Shown one piece after another: positions 12,669 to 20,395 of a stretch of 20,395 nucleotides of DNA. Source of the stretch: Bifidobacteriaceae bacterium (lineage in GTDB: Bacteria; Actinomycetota; Actinomycetes; Actinomycetales; WQXJ01); assembly GCA_031278675.1 (NCBI GenBank), contig JAITJY010000394.1:1-20395 (forward strand), given 5' to 3'. Every line of letters starts with the position of its first letter. Positions within the stretch are counted from its first letter, which is position 1. Made by a program: the position numbers and the translations under genes. The notes under the pieces were generated by a model, which ran no database searches, had not been told where the DNA came from, and was given only the letters and a program-made list of their open reading frames with translations.

Positions 12669-14402
12669 ATGCTGACGAGTTTGCTGCGCGTCCACCTGAA
12701 GCCCTATCGCGGCGTCATCGTCCTAATCGTGGCGCTGCAGGCGGCGCAGGCGGCGGCCAACCTCTACTTGCCGTCGCTGAACGCCGACATAATCGACGAC
12801 GGCGTGGCGCGTGGCGACACCGACTACATCCTCGGCGCCGGCGGTTGGATGCTGGCCGTCTCGTTCGGCCAAGTGCTGGCCGTCGTGGCGGCCGTCTACT
12901 TGGGCGCGCGGACCGCCATGCGGCTTGGACGCGATCTGCGGCAGGCGCTATTCGACCGGGTGATGGGGTTCTCGGCCCGGGAAGTCGCCCGCTTCGGGCC
13001 GCCGTCGCTGATCACCCGCAACACCAACGACGTCCAACAGGTCCAAATGCTGGTGTTGATGACCCTGGTGGTTTTGATCTCGGCGCCTATGATGATGGTC
13101 GGCGCGGGCGCCATGGCGCTGCGCCACGACGTCGTCTTGTCCGGGCTGATCCTGGTGATTCTGCCGGTTGTGATCGGGTTCCTGGCCCTGGTGCTCAGGC
13201 GCATGAGCCCGCTTTTTCGCGCCATGCAAAAGGCGATCGACGTGGTCAACCAGGTGCTGCGGGAGCAGATCGACGGCAGCCGGGTGATCCGCGCGTTCGT
13301 CCGCCAGCCCTATGAGGAGGAGCGCTTCGACGCCGTCAACCGGCGGCTGACCAAACTGCAGCTGTCGGTCGGCTACACCTTCGCGCTGATGTTCCCGTTC
13401 ATGATGCTGTTGATGAACTTGACCTCGGTGGCGGTGCTTTGGTTTGGCGGCCACCGGGTCGAATCCGGGGCGATGGAGGTGGGCGGCCTGACCGCTTTCA
13501 TCACCTACCTGATGCTGATCTTGATGAGCGTGATGATGGCGTCGATGATGTTCTTCTTCGTGCCCAGGGCGCAAGCCTGCGCCGAGCGCATCCAAGAGGT
13601 CTTGCGGACTGAGACGACAGTCCGCCCGCCGGCCGATCCGGTCTTCGAGTTCCCCCAGCCGGGGCGGCTTCGCCTGGTCGGGGCCTGGTTCCAGTTTCAA
13701 GGCGCCGAGGCGCCGGTCCTCCGCGACATCTCTTTCGAGGCCGTTCCGGGCCAGGTCACCGCGATAATCGGGGCCACCGGGTCAGGCAAGACCACATTGG
13801 TGAACTTGATTCCGCGGTTGTTCGACGCGACCGCCGGCCGGGTCGAGGTGGGCGGGGTCGACGTCAAAGACCTCGACCCGCAGACGCTTTGGGGGGCGGT
13901 CGGGTTTGTGCCGCAACAGGCTTATTTGTTCTCCGGCACAGTTCGCTCGAACCTGGAGCACGGTCGGCCGGACGCCTCCGACGAGGAGTTGTGGCAGGCC
14001 CTGGAGATCGCCCAGGCGGCGGATTTCGTGCGCGAGTCGCCGGACGGCCTGGACGCGGAGATCGTCCAAGGCGGCACGAACCTGTCCGGCGGGCAGCGCC
14101 AACGCCTGTCGATCGCCCGGGCGGTGATTCGGCGGCCGGCGCTGTACGTGTTCGACGACGCCTTCTCGGCGCTGGATTTCGCGACCGACGCCCGCCTGCG
14201 GGCGGCGCTGCGCCCGATCACCCGCGATTCGACAGTTGTGCTGGTCGCCCAGCGGGTCGGCACGATCATGGAGGCCGACCAAATCCTGGTGCTCGAATCG
14301 GGCCGGGTGGTCGGCGCCGGACGCCACCGCGAACTGCTGGAGACCTGCCCGACTTATCGGGAGATCGTCGAGTCGCAGATGAGCCTGGCGGAGGCGGCGT
14401 GA
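12669..14402 (+). CDS. ABC exporter half-transporter, degenerate-ATP-site subunit
   Basis: A 577-residue half-transporter with six membrane segments in the first 320 residues or so, then an ATPase domain. Walker A is GATGSGKTT (from G368; K374) and the signature is the canonical LSGGQ (472-476). Walker B reads VFDDAFSALD with Asp497 where the catalytic Glu is expected, and the switch histidine is replaced by Gln528 (VAQR). This Asp/Gln combination marks the non-catalytic site of heterodimeric exporters, for example the TAP1-type half. The partner is the next gene, whose start overlaps this stop by 4 bp. Together they likely export a lipid, drug or peptide; the substrate is unknown. AGGAG lies 4 bp before the ATG. 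Confidence 0.92.
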   Translation: MLTSLLRVHLKPYRGVIVLIVALQAAQAAANLYLPSLNADIIDDGVARGDTDYILGAGGWMLAVSFGQVLAVVAAVYLGARTAMRLGRDLRQALFDRVMGFSAREVARFGPPSLITRNTNDVQQVQMLVLMTLVVLISAPMMMVGAGAMALRHDVVLSGLILVILPVVIGFLALVLRRMSPLFRAMQKAIDVVNQVLREQIDGSRVIRAFVRQPYEEERFDAVNRRLTKLQLSVGYTFALMFPFMMLLMNLTSVAVLWFGGHRVESGAMEVGGLTAFITYLMLILMSVMMASMMFFFVPRAQACAERIQEVLRTETTVRPPADPVFEFPQPGRLRLVGAWFQFQGAEAPVLRDISFEAVPGQVTAIIGATGSGKTTLVNLIPRLFDATAGRVEVGGVDVKDLDPQTLWGAVGFVPQQAYLFSGTVRSNLEHGRPDASDEELWQALEIAQAADFVRESPDGLDAEIVQGGTNLSGGQRQRLSIARAVIRRPALYVFDDAFSALDFATDARLRAALRPITRDSTVVLVAQRVGTIMEADQILVLESGRVVGAGRHRELLETCPTYREIVESQMSLAEAA

Positions 14403-16600
14403 GCGGCGGCGCGGGCGGCGTGAGCGGCGGCGTGGGCGGCGGCATCGGCGGCCGGGGGGGCGCGAGCGGCGGCGCGGGCGGCGGCATCGGCGGCCGGGGC
14501 GGCATCGACCACCGGCGGATCAAAGGCGGCGGTCCGGGCTCGGCCGGCGCTAGGGCCGGCGCGCGGCGCGGGGCGGCCGGCCCGTCGGGGCCGGCGCCGC
14601 GCCCGCCCCAGCGGCAAGGGCCGCCCGGGCCGGGCCCCATGGTCCTGCCCGGGGCGAAGGCGCTGAACTTCCGGGCCTCCGGGCGGCGTTTCCTGGGCCT
14701 GCTGGCGCCCGAGCGGCTGAAAATCGCGGCGGCCGTGGCCCTGACCGTGGTCTCGGTCGCCCTGGGCGTGGTCGGGCCGAAAATCCTGGGCCAGGCCACC
14801 AACCGGATCTTCGAGGGCTTCATCGGGCAGATGATCGGCCGCCAACTGGTCGACGCCGGCCTGCTGAAGTCCGGTCAGACCATGCCGAAGGCCGAAGTGA
14901 TGCGCCTGCTGGAGCTTTACGGCGCCAAGGCGCCGCCGGGCGCGCCGGAAATCAACCAGCGGCTGACCGACATGCTGAAGGCGATGGATTTCACCGCCGG
15001 GGTGGGCGTCGACTTCCAGGCCGTCGGGATGATCCTGGTCGGGGTGCTGGCGATCTATTTGTGCTCCGCCTTGCTGGGCTACGCCCAAGGCATCCTGACG
15101 GCCCAGATCATCCAGAGCTCGATGTACCGGCTGCGCCGCGACGTCGAGTCGAAACTTGGCCGACTGCCCCTGAGGTACTACGACGGCCAGCCCAAGGGCG
15201 AGGTCCTCTCGCGGGTCACGAACGACATCGACAACGTCGGCCAGACCCTCCAGCAAACTATGACGCAGTTGATGTTCGCGATTTTCAACCTGGTCGGCAT
15301 AGTGATCATGATGTTGACTATCTCGTTCTGGCTGACCCTCATCGCGGTCGCGTCGATACCGGCGGCCGGGCTGGTCACGGCGCTGATCGCGAAGCGGGCC
15401 CAACCCCAATTCATCCGCCAATGGGCCGCCACCGGCCGCCTGAACACCCACATCGAGGAGATGTTCACCGGCCACGCGCTGGTCAAACTATTCGGCCGGC
15501 GGGCCGCGGTCGAGGCGGAAATGCGCGAACGCAATCGGGAGCTATACGAGGCCTCGTTCAAGGCCCAGGCCATCTCGATGTCGATCCAACCGGTCATGGG
15601 ATTCCTGTCCAACCTGGTGTATGTGCTGATCGCGGTGATCGGGGGCCTGAGGGTGGCCGCCGGCGCGATGTCGCTGGGCGACGTCCAGGCCTTCATCCAG
15701 TACTCGCGCCAGTTTGGCCAACCGGTCGGCCAAATCGCCTCGATGATGAATCTGCTGCAGTCCGGGGTGGCCTCGGTCGAGCGGGTCTTCGAGTTACTGG
15801 ACGCCGATGAGTTGGCGCCGGATCCCGCCACGCCGAAGAGCTTGGACCGCTTCGGCGGCCGAGTCGATTTCAAACAGGTCCGGTTCTCCTACGACCCGGA
15901 CAAACCGCTGATCGAGGACCTCTCGTTGTGGGCCAAACCCGGCCAGACCGTCGCCATCGTCGGCCCCACCGGCGCCGGCAAGACCACGCTGGTCAACCTG
16001 CTCGAGCGGTTCTACGAGATCCAAGGCGGGTCGATCACCCTGGACGGGGTCGACATCAGGGATCTGACCAGGGAACATCTGCGCTCCAAAATCGGCATGG
16101 TGCTGCAGGACACCTGGCTGTTCTCCGGCACGATCTTTGAGAACATCCGTTACGGCCGCCTGGACGCCAGCCAGGCCGAGGTCCTGGAGGCGGCCAAGGC
16201 CACCTATGTGGACCGGTTTGTCCACGCCCTGCCGGACGGCTACCAGACTGTGATCGACGAGGAGGCGTCGAATATCTCGGCCGGCGAGCGCCAATTGTTG
16301 ACGATCGCCCGCGCCTTCCTGGCCGACCCGGCGATCCTGATCCTGGACGAGGCGACCTCTTCGGTCGACACCCGCACCGAGGTGCTGGTTCAGCGGGCGA
16401 TGAACAAACTGCGGCGGGGCCGGACCTCGTTTGTGATCGCGCACCGCCTGTCGACTATTCGCGACGCCGACGTGATAGTGGTGATGGAGCACGGCGCGGT
16501 GGTCGAGAAGGGCGACCACGCCGAGTTGCTGGCCGCCAAGGGCCCCTACTGGCGCCTCTACCAGTCCCAATTCGCCGGCGCCGCCGCCGACTCGCCCTAG
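14399..16600 (+). CDS. ABC exporter half-transporter, catalytic subunit with Gly-rich N-terminal extension
   Basis: From the GTG at 14399 (GTGA overlap with the previous stop, GGAGG 4 bp upstream) the protein has 733 residues. Residues 1 to about 80 are Gly/Ala/Arg/Pro low complexity. The transporter core follows, with about 70 residues between the first two membrane segments that are probably extracellular. The ATPase domain has Walker A GPTGAGKTT (from G522; K528), Walker B ILILDE (D650, catalytic E651) and switch His682. The signature is altered to ISAGERQ (626-632) instead of LSGGQ. The intact Walker A/B of this subunit would pair with the canonical signature of the first subunit to give one active site. 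The other site combines this altered signature with the first subunit's Asp/Gln residues and should be degenerate. An alternative start at ATG 14639 would remove the Gly-rich extension. Confidence 0.9.
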   Translation: MSGGAGGVSGGVGGGIGGRGGASGGAGGGIGGRGGIDHRRIKGGGPGSAGARAGARRGAAGPSGPAPRPPQRQGPPGPGPMVLPGAKALNFRASGRRFLGLLAPERLKIAAAVALTVVSVALGVVGPKILGQATNRIFEGFIGQMIGRQLVDAGLLKSGQTMPKAEVMRLLELYGAKAPPGAPEINQRLTDMLKAMDFTAGVGVDFQAVGMILVGVLAIYLCSALLGYAQGILTAQIIQSSMYRLRRDVESKLGRLPLRYYDGQPKGEVLSRVTNDIDNVGQTLQQTMTQLMFAIFNLVGIVIMMLTISFWLTLIAVASIPAAGLVTALIAKRAQPQFIRQWAATGRLNTHIEEMFTGHALVKLFGRRAAVEAEMRERNRELYEASFKAQAISMSIQPVMGFLSNLVYVLIAVIGGLRVAAGAMSLGDVQAFIQYSRQFGQPVGQIASMMNLLQSGVASVERVFELLDADELAPDPATPKSLDRFGGRVDFKQVRFSYDPDKPLIEDLSLWAKPGQTVAIVGPTGAGKTTLVNLLERFYEIQGGSITLDGVDIRDLTREHLRSKIGMVLQDTWLFSGTIFENIRYGRLDASQAEVLEAAKATYVDRFVHALPDGYQTVIDEEASNISAGERQLLTIARAFLADPAILILDEATSSVDTRTEVLVQRAMNKLRRGRTSFVIAHRLSTIRDADVIVVMEHGAVVEKGDHAELLAAKGPYWRLYQSQFAGAAADSP
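14434..14499 (+). repeat. 24-bp direct repeat in the Gly-rich leader of the second ABC subunit
   Basis: Perfect 24-bp copies lie at 14434-14457 and 14476-14499, 42 bp (14 codons) apart. They encode repeated GGGIGGRGG peptide at the start of the second half-transporter. The in-frame period fits an expanded coding repeat. Confidence 0.75.
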
Positions 16601-16601
16601 G

Positions 16602-16674
16602 CGCCGCCGCCGCGCCGCCCGATGCCGCCCGCCCCTTGTTTCGCCCGCCGCCGCCGCGCCGCCCGATGCCGCCC
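16602..16674. repeat. 29-bp direct repeat between the ABC exporter and DinB genes
   Basis: A 29-bp sequence rich in CCG triplets and containing CCCGATGCCGCCC occurs at 16602-16630 and 16646-16674, 44 bp apart. It occupies most of the 111-bp gap. It probably arose by duplication of GC-rich spacer, and no function is apparent. Confidence 0.65.
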
Positions 16675-16711
16675 CGCCCATCGCGGCGCCGGCTATGGCA
16701 GGATTGGGCGA

Positions 16712-17311
16712 ATGGGCGACCTCAAGAACGTGCTCCATCACTACCTTCGTCAGCAGCGCGAGGCGTTGGCCTGGAAGCTCGAGGGCTTGGGCGAGCGGGC
16801 CGCCCGGATGCCGATGACCGACACCGGCTCGAATCTGCTGGGCATAGTCAAACACGTCGCCGCCGTTGAGGCGGCCTATCTGGGGCCGGTCTTCGGCCGT
16901 CCCGGCGCGCCGGAGCTGCCGTGGCTGTTCGCGCCCGCGCCGCCTGAGGACAACGCCGACATGTGGGCCACCGAAGACCAGACCGTCGATTGGGTTGTGG
17001 CGGCCTATCGCCGGGTCTGGGAGCGCTCCGATCAAACGATCGCCGCATTGCCCTTGGAAGCCGAGGGATTCGTGCCCTGGTGGGGCCCTGAGGGCAGTCA
17101 GGTCACCCTGGGCCAGGTCCTGGTCCACGTGATCGCCGAATTAGCCCGCCATCTGGGCCAGGCCGACATTCTGCGCGAACAGGCCGACGGCCGGGCCGGC
17201 TATCTCCCCGGCTTCGACAATCTGCCCGAAAACAGCCGCCAGTGGTGGAACGACTACCACGCCCGCCTCAAGACTCTGGCCGAGTCCTTCCCGGAACCCC
17301 ATCCCGGCTGA
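16712..17311 (+). CDS. DinB-superfamily protein, DUF664 type
   Basis: A 199-residue protein with the four-helix DinB pattern. The putative metal ligands are His48 (LLGIVKHVAAVE) and the C-terminal motif HVIAELARHLGQADILRE, with H139, E143 and H147. The motif and the DG that follows are typical of the actinobacterial DUF664 subgroup, whose superfamily includes mycothiol- or bacillithiol-dependent enzymes. The particular reaction here is unknown. The ATG at 16712 starts the conserved region; upstream in-frame sequence lies in the CCG-repeat spacer and is unlikely to be translated. No clear ribosome site precedes it. CAGGAT ends 7 bases before the ATG and could be a weaker leaderless -10 element. 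The gene converges on the membrane protein to its right. Confidence 0.88.
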   Translation: MGDLKNVLHHYLRQQREALAWKLEGLGERAARMPMTDTGSNLLGIVKHVAAVEAAYLGPVFGRPGAPELPWLFAPAPPEDNADMWATEDQTVDWVVAAYRRVWERSDQTIAALPLEAEGFVPWWGPEGSQVTLGQVLVHVIAELARHLGQADILREQADGRAGYLPGFDNLPENSRQWWNDYHARLKTLAESFPEPHPG

Positions 17312-17332
17312 GGCCGCCGCGCCGGGGCGGGT

Positions 17333-17389
17333 GTGGTCAAAACACGCCCGCCGACCGGGTTCTCGCGTCCGGGGGCGGGTTTTGACCAC
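17333..17389. terminator. Long inverted repeat between convergent genes, possible bidirectional terminator
   Basis: Arms of 17 bp at 17333-17349 (GTGGTCAAAACACGCCC) and 17373-17389 (GGGCGGGTTTTGACCAC) match at 16 of 17 positions around a 23-bp loop. The structure contains the stop codon of the membrane-protein gene (17337-17339) and lies just past the DinB stop. TTTT lies inside the stem, not after it, so it is not a classic terminator, but its place between tail-to-tail genes suggests a 3'-end role. Confidence 0.55.
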
Positions 17390-20300
17390 CGGCGGCGGCG
17401 TTCTTGGCGTGGCGGCGCGAGCGAAGCTCGAAATAGATCGACAAGGCCAGCAGACAGCCGCCGCCGGCCAGCAGAGAGGCCAGCCAGGGGACGGCCGAGA
17501 TGTGCCCGCTGCGGGCGAAGACCTCGAAGACGGTGACGGCGATCGAGCCGGCGGCCACAAAAGTCGGCGGCCGGAAGGCGCGCAGCGCCCCGAAGACCAT
17601 GAAACCGAGGGCGAGCGCCAGCACCAGGATCGCCCGCCAGGTCATCGGATCGGTTCCGACCGCCAGCGTGGACGGTCCGAGAGTCGCGGCGACGCCGGGC
17701 GTGACCGCCCAGGCGGGGGCGCCGAGCCAGTGTTTGGCGATCAGCCCGGCCGCGAACAAATTCAAACCGAGCGGCAGGGCGAAGACTTCGACCCGCAATT
17801 CGCGAGTGGACCAGCCGGCGATGCCGACGGCCAGGGCCAGCAGCCAGATCGACCAGAAGGGCGGCGGCGCCAGTTTGGCGGCCAGGCCGGACCGGACCCG
17901 GTCCGGCGCCGCTTGGGCCCGGGCGGCAATCAGCGTCAGGGCCAGGTAGCCGGCCATGGCCAGCCACATTCCGGCCACCACAAACCAGGTGAAGCGGACC
18001 GACAAGACCGGCGCCAACGCCGCCAGGGCCAAAGCGCACCAGACCCAGCCGCGGGTTTTGGCCGGACTGGCGGCGAACAACCCGCCGGCCGCCGCCACCG
18101 CCGCGGCGGCCATCAGGCCGACTAACGCGGTCAGGGCGAACAGCGCGCTTGGATAGGCGGTCAGCGGCCCGAGCGCCGCCAGGTCGCCGGGGAACGGCGG
18201 GGCTTGGCCTATCATCAGGGCCAGCGCCGCCAAGCCGGCCGCCGGGCCGAGCGCGGCCAGGGCCAACGCGCGGCGCAAGTGCTCGAACGCGGTCGCCAGG
18301 GTCAGCGCCAACAGCCCCATGGCCGCCAACTCGAAGCCGCGCAGCAGCGGGTCGGAGCCGACCAGCAGGAGCAACAGGCTGGGCGCGACCGCCAGCCAGG
18401 CCCCCGGGATGGCCAGGGCCAGCATGTTCCGCCGCCGCCGCGCCAGCCAGCCGCCAATTGTCGCGGCCGCCAGGGCCGGCGGCAGGGTATAGGCCTCGAC
18501 TAGTCCGATGTCGCCCCACACCAGCGCGCTCCAAAGGACCGCGCAGGCCGTCGCGCCGGTGTACCACCAGGCCTGTTGGAGGCCGGCGCGGGCAGCCGCG
18601 ACGCCGGCCGAGGCGGCGCACAGCAGAGCCGCCGTGGCCAGCACCGTGGTCGCGCCGACCACCGGCCAGGCGACCGCCATGAGCACGGCCGCGGCGCCGA
18701 GCGCGGCGCCGCTGACAATCAAAGTGAGGCCGACGCGTTCGCGCTCGTGGTCGGTTGCCGCGTCCGGAGCCCGCGCCGCGGCTCCGACGGCCGGGCGAAC
18801 TGCGGCGGGGGCGGCCCGGCCGGGCCCGGGTCCGCTTCCCGGCCCGGCGCCGGCCGGGGCCGTGGGTTGTTCCGGGCGGGCCGGCGCGAGCCTCGCCCGG
18901 GCGCGCAGCCCCACCCCGCCCAGCGCCGCGCCCGAGGCCACGCAGGCCACCAGCGGGAACAGCCAGATCGATCCCGACCCGGGGGTGACCAGCGCCAAGA
19001 CCGCGACCATAGTCAGGGCCGAGGCGCCGACCGCGCCCGCCGCCGCCGCCGCTTTGACTTCCAGCGGCAGCCGCCGGCGGCGTGTCAAGGCGGCCATCAA
19101 GGACATGATGGTCGCCGCCAAGGCGGCGGCGGCGCCGGTCCAGGTCCGCTCGATCACCAAGTCGAAGGCGACGACGGCGAAGGACAGCCAAGCCGCGCCC
19201 CCCAAGACCGACCAGGTCGGCAGGGCCGGGCGCCGGGCCGGGGTGAGGCCGGCGGCCGCCAAGGCGAAGATGATCGCCAGCAGGTGGGTCGTCTCGAGTT
19301 GGGGGAAGTAGCTGGCCAACGCCGCCCCGCCGAGAACGACGAAGGCCAGACAGGCGGCGCCGCTCAGGTAGGGCCAAGACCTCGGGCGCAAGGCGAATCC
19401 ATTCGCCAAGATCATCGCCGGCACCACCAACGCCGCCGTCGCGGTCAGCGGGTCGTCGCCGAGCACTAGAAGAGTCGCCGGCAGGGCCAGGGCCAGCGAG
19501 GTGACTCGTCCGGTGGCGGTGACGGCCTTCGCGAAGCGCGGCCGGCGGGTCGGGGCGAGCAGCGCCCCGGTCGCCACGCCGGACAAGCCGAAGGCGGCCG
19601 TCGCCAGGGTGGCCAGTCCGAGCCAGACGGGAACCGCCGGTTGGACGGCCCAGCCGGCCAAACAGGCGGCGCCAAGCGGCAGGACGCAATAAGAGCCGAT
19701 CCGGCGCAGGACCGCCGGCGCGCGAACCAGTCCAGTCAACGCGACCGCAGCCGCCGGCACGGCCCAACCGAGCGCCAGCATCGGCGCCAACCGGGCAGAT
19801 GTCGGCGCGCCCAGTCCGAGGACCAGCGTCGGCAGGCTGATGGCCATCAGGCCGCCGAAAGCCCCGGCGGCCAGCGGGCCGGTCACCGCCCTGGCGGCGG
19901 GCCACCTGGTGGCGCCGGCGCAGGCGGCCCACAGGGCCAGGCCGCCGAACAACCCCAGCGACCAAGCTTCGATCCAGTCCTGGCGCGAAAGCTGGTACGC
20001 GGCGTTGCTCGCGGCCAGGACCAGCGCCACGCCGCTGAACGGCAGCCAACCGCCGCGCTGTTCTTGGCCCAAGGCGACCGCGCCAAACGCCAGCGCCAGC
20101 CAAACTATCGCGCCGACCGGCTCATCCCAGCCGCCGATGGCGACCAGGGAAGCTTGGGCCAGGCCGCATGCTCCGGCGACGGCGAGCAGGGCGCGTTCGG
20201 GCCGGCCGGCAGCCGCCTGGCGGGCTGCCTCGACTTTGCGGCCGAGGGCGGCGATCAACGCGAAGGCGACGCCGGCCAGACCCGCCCAGAGGGTGGTCGA

Positions 20301-20395
20301 AGCGCTCGTGGCGGGCGCCTGGCCGAGCGCCGCCGCCGGCAGATAGCAGGCCGCGAACGGCGCGGTCAACAGGCCGGCGACCCGCCAGGCCCGCA
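17337..20395 (-). CDS. Very large polytopic membrane protein (partial, 5' end beyond the window)
   Basis: The frame is open without a stop from the right edge to 17337, giving more than 1,010 residues. A TTG at 20369 could be called a start, but in-frame hydrophobic sequence (RAWRVAGLL) continues upstream of it, so the true start is probably outside. The protein is almost entirely Ala/Leu/Gly/Val hydrophobic stretches, on the order of 25-30 membrane segments. A polar, Pro/Gly-rich linker at about 490-541 (counting from that TTG) splits it into two similar-sized halves, and a short charged tail ends it. No catalytic motif, ATPase or known transporter signature is visible, and I do not recognise the family. 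Internal repetition of membrane units is likely. A second long open frame on the same strand is a GC-driven shadow. Confidence 0.75.
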   Translation of the reverse strand, partial: RAWRVAGLLTAPFAACYLPAAALGQAPATSASTTLWAGLAGVAFALIAALGRKVEAARQAAAGRPERALLAVAGACGLAQASLVAIGGWDEPVGAIVWLALAFGAVALGQEQRGGWLPFSGVALVLAASNAAYQLSRQDWIEAWSLGLFGGLALWAACAGATRWPAARAVTGPLAAGAFGGLMAISLPTLVLGLGAPTSARLAPMLALGWAVPAAAVALTGLVRAPAVLRRIGSYCVLPLGAACLAGWAVQPAVPVWLGLATLATAAFGLSGVATGALLAPTRRPRFAKAVTATGRVTSLALALPATLLVLGDDPLTATAALVVPAMILANGFALRPRSWPYLSGAACLAFVVLGGAALASYFPQLETTHLLAIIFALAAAGLTPARRPALPTWSVLGGAAWLSFAVVAFDLVIERTWTGAAAALAATIMSLMAALTRRRRLPLEVKAAAAAGAVGASALTMVAVLALVTPGSGSIWLFPLVACVASGAALGGVGLRARARLAPARPEQPTAPAGAGPGSGPGPGRAAPAAVRPAVGAAARAPDAATDHERERVGLTLIVSGAALGAAAVLMAVAWPVVGATTVLATAALLCAASAGVAAARAGLQQAWWYTGATACAVLWSALVWGDIGLVEAYTLPPALAAATIGGWLARRRRNMLALAIPGAWLAVAPSLLLLLVGSDPLLRGFELAAMGLLALTLATAFEHLRRALALAALGPAAGLAALALMIGQAPPFPGDLAALGPLTAYPSALFALTALVGLMAAAAVAAAGGLFAASPAKTRGWVWCALALAALAPVLSVRFTWFVVAGMWLAMAGYLALTLIAARAQAAPDRVRSGLAAKLAPPPFWSIWLLALAVGIAGWSTRELRVEVFALPLGLNLFAAGLIAKHWLGAPAWAVTPGVAATLGPSTLAVGTDPMTWRAILVLALALGFMVFGALRAFRPPTFVAAGSIAVTVFEVFARSGHISAVPWLASLLAGGGCLLALSIYFELRSRRHAKNAAAGGQNPPPDARTRSAGVF

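Noticed and set aside
13889..14398. Upstream part of the second ABC subunit frame, overlapping the first subunit gene
   Set aside because: It is the shifted reading of the first subunit's ATPase domain and resembles no protein. The GTG at 14399 is a normal overlapping start.
14354..17128. Long minus-strand frames (373 and 444 codons) opposite the second ABC subunit and DinB
   Set aside because: Their His/Gln/Arg/Asp-rich composition is typical of antisense frames of high-GC genes, with no start signals or motifs.
17254..20103. A 949-codon open frame on the same strand as the large membrane protein, in another frame
   Set aside because: Its product is Arg/Gly/Pro-rich with no membrane segments or domains, as expected from a shifted frame of Ala/Leu-rich high-GC coding DNA. 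The membrane-protein frame has coherent hydrophobic periodicity.

Overview
This window is ordinary chromosomal DNA from a high-GC actinobacterium. The evidence is a corynebacterial-type maltose-1-phosphate/glycogen synthase, an actinobacterial comEA-comEC pair, an NfeD/SPFH pair, a DUF664-type DinB protein, GTG/TTG starts, and at least two promoters placed for leaderless transcription. An order such as Micrococcales or Actinomycetales is possible but cannot be fixed from the sequence. I see no tRNA, rRNA, CRISPR array, insertion sequence, integrase or phage gene.

Positions 1-4822: a three-gene minus-strand operon for a surface glycan runs leftward. It encodes a DPM1-like membrane-tethered GT2 glycosyltransferase (4512-3385), a Wzx-like flippase (3392-2127), and a fused class-II glutaminase plus N-acetyl-sugar amidotransferase (2100-88). 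Its probable leader (about 4747-4513) holds three hairpins, two of which share the same palindromic core. This block uses more A/T at third codon positions than the right half.

Positions 4823-8595: comEA and comEC (DNA uptake) are read rightward and overlap. ComEC has a Gly/Ala/Ser insert inside its metallo-beta-lactamase domain. A gene-free 355 bp follows, holding a GC-rich hairpin, three 73-bp tandem repeats and a 12-bp tandem repeat.

Positions 8596-12585: a GlgA/GlgM glycosyltransferase overlaps an orphan ABC ATPase by 4 bp. An NfeD-like protein and an SPFH/band-7 protein then form a membrane-microdomain pair.

Positions 12669-16600: two overlapping ABC exporter half-transporters have complementary canonical and degenerate ATP sites, as in heterodimeric multidrug-type exporters. 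The second carries a Gly-rich N-terminal extension.

Positions 16712-20395: a DinB/DUF664 protein (plus strand) converges on a very large polytopic membrane protein (minus strand, cut by the right edge). A 17-bp inverted repeat lies between them.

A theme across the window is low-complexity Gly/Pro/Ala linkers in most of the encoded proteins, often made of short DNA repeats. No clear new defence or mobile system is visible. The most distinctive items are the glutaminase-amidotransferase fusion, the palindromic leader of the glycan operon, the 73-bp repeats, and the matching leaderless promoters of comEA and glgA.
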